A DNA stretch of 64,000 nt. Source: Rhizophagus prolifer. Its lineage: Eukaryota; Glomeromycota; Glomeromycetes; Glomerales; Glomeraceae. The DNA is taken from contig NQWY01033937.1 of NCBI GenBank assembly GCA_019425655.1, positions 1 to 64,000 of the forward strand. The letters run 5' to 3'. The notes under the pieces are model-generated. The model did no database searches, was not told the DNA's origin, and saw only the letters and a program-made list of their open reading frames with translations. Shown here piece by piece: positions 63,962 to 64,000 of this stretch (positions within the stretch are counted from its first letter, which is position 1; each line of letters begins with the position of its first letter). Position numbers and translations under genes: made by a program.

Positions 63962-64000
63962 ATGCCTTTTACAATCTCTCATGCTGTTATTGCACCACCA
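63962..64000 (+). CDS. Start of a DUF4184-family gene (partial)
   Basis: The last 39 bases open a plus-strand frame, MPFTISHAVIAPP, running off the window. That opening matches the DUF4184 (YdjM-like/membrane hydrolase) family start 'MPFT.SH...aP'. It is divergent from znuD, with 125 bases between the starts, so the Zur box region may influence both. Confidence 0.55.
   Translation, partial: MPFTISHAVIAPP

Noticed and set aside
63837-63962. Longer N-terminus for znuD starting at 63962
   Set aside because: It would bury the signal peptide by about 40 residues and run through the Zur box and promoter.
1-64000. Search for prophage, insertion sequences, integrons, CRISPR arrays, tRNA and rRNA genes
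   Set aside because: No transposase, integrase, capsid, direct-repeat array or cloverleaf was recognised anywhere in the window.

Overview
This window is chromosomal DNA from an Acinetobacter, most likely the A. calcoaceticus-baumannii complex. The evidence is an OmpA that matches the A. baumannii OmpA family almost throughout, a BaeSR pair, a ZnuD-type zinc receptor, a Pil-Chp chemosensory cluster, AT-rich intergenic DNA and many short stem-loop terminators. The OmpA C-terminus is shorter than in the best-known A. baumannii strains, so the species is not certain. I see no prophage, insertion sequence, integron, CRISPR array, tRNA or rRNA gene. It reads as core genome with a few eroded or possibly acquired genes.

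Layout. 1-2.6 kb: a YdcF-like membrane protein and a HemN/HutW-like radical SAM protein with unusual cysteine spacing. 2.7-11.3 kb (minus strand): the type IV pilus chemosensory cluster pilG-pilH-pilI-pilJ-chpA-chpC, without pilK or chpB. 11.5-18.3 kb: an exported coiled-coil protein, an RND efflux adaptor and pump, and proS. 18.3-23 kb: small stress or hypothetical genes, a YgfZ-like protein, a DsbC-like protein and a Sel1-repeat protein. 23-28 kb (minus): an AEC transporter, an old-yellow-enzyme oxidoreductase paired with a PqqU/YncD-like TonB receptor, and 3-methyladenine DNA glycosylase. 28.1-29.8 kb: rtcB with an elaborate leader and a small downstream gene. 29.9-36.7 kb: ompA, an orphan FimT-like pseudopilin, a thiolase, the sulfite reductase cysI with its DUF934 partner, and a 3'-truncated CoA-transferase. 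36.9-41.4 kb: an AraC-type regulator followed by a thiolase and a bifunctional beta-oxidation enzyme. 41.6-51.4 kb: a patatin, GNAT, methyltransferase, PAQR protein, MFS transporter, 1-Cys peroxiredoxin, fatty-acid desaturase, SelO and an L,D-transpeptidase. 51.5-54.4 kb: baeR-baeS with a divergent Spy-like lipoprotein. 54.7-58.4 kb: two tandem acyl-CoA dehydrogenases. 58.5-64 kb: PsiE, RcnB-like, a hypothetical protein, a phospholipase D-family protein, ZnuD with a Zur box, and the first codons of a DUF4184 gene.

Themes. Lipid metabolism recurs: two thiolases, a FadB-type enzyme, two acyl-CoA dehydrogenases, a desaturase, a patatin and a PLD. The envelope is the second theme: OmpA, RND pump, BaeSR, L,D-transpeptidase, DsbC and two TonB receptors. 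The least expected structure is the leader of rtcB. It carries a promoter, a near-ideal Shine-Dalgarno in front of a 9-codon peptide, and overlapping perfect inverted repeats that could fold into mutually exclusive hairpins ending in an intrinsic terminator before rtcB. Other leads are a triple palindrome between pilJ and chpA, opposed DnaA boxes beside baeR, FabR/DesT-like palindromes before the desaturase, and a peroxiredoxin gene flanked by what look like the two ends of a broken lipoprotein gene.
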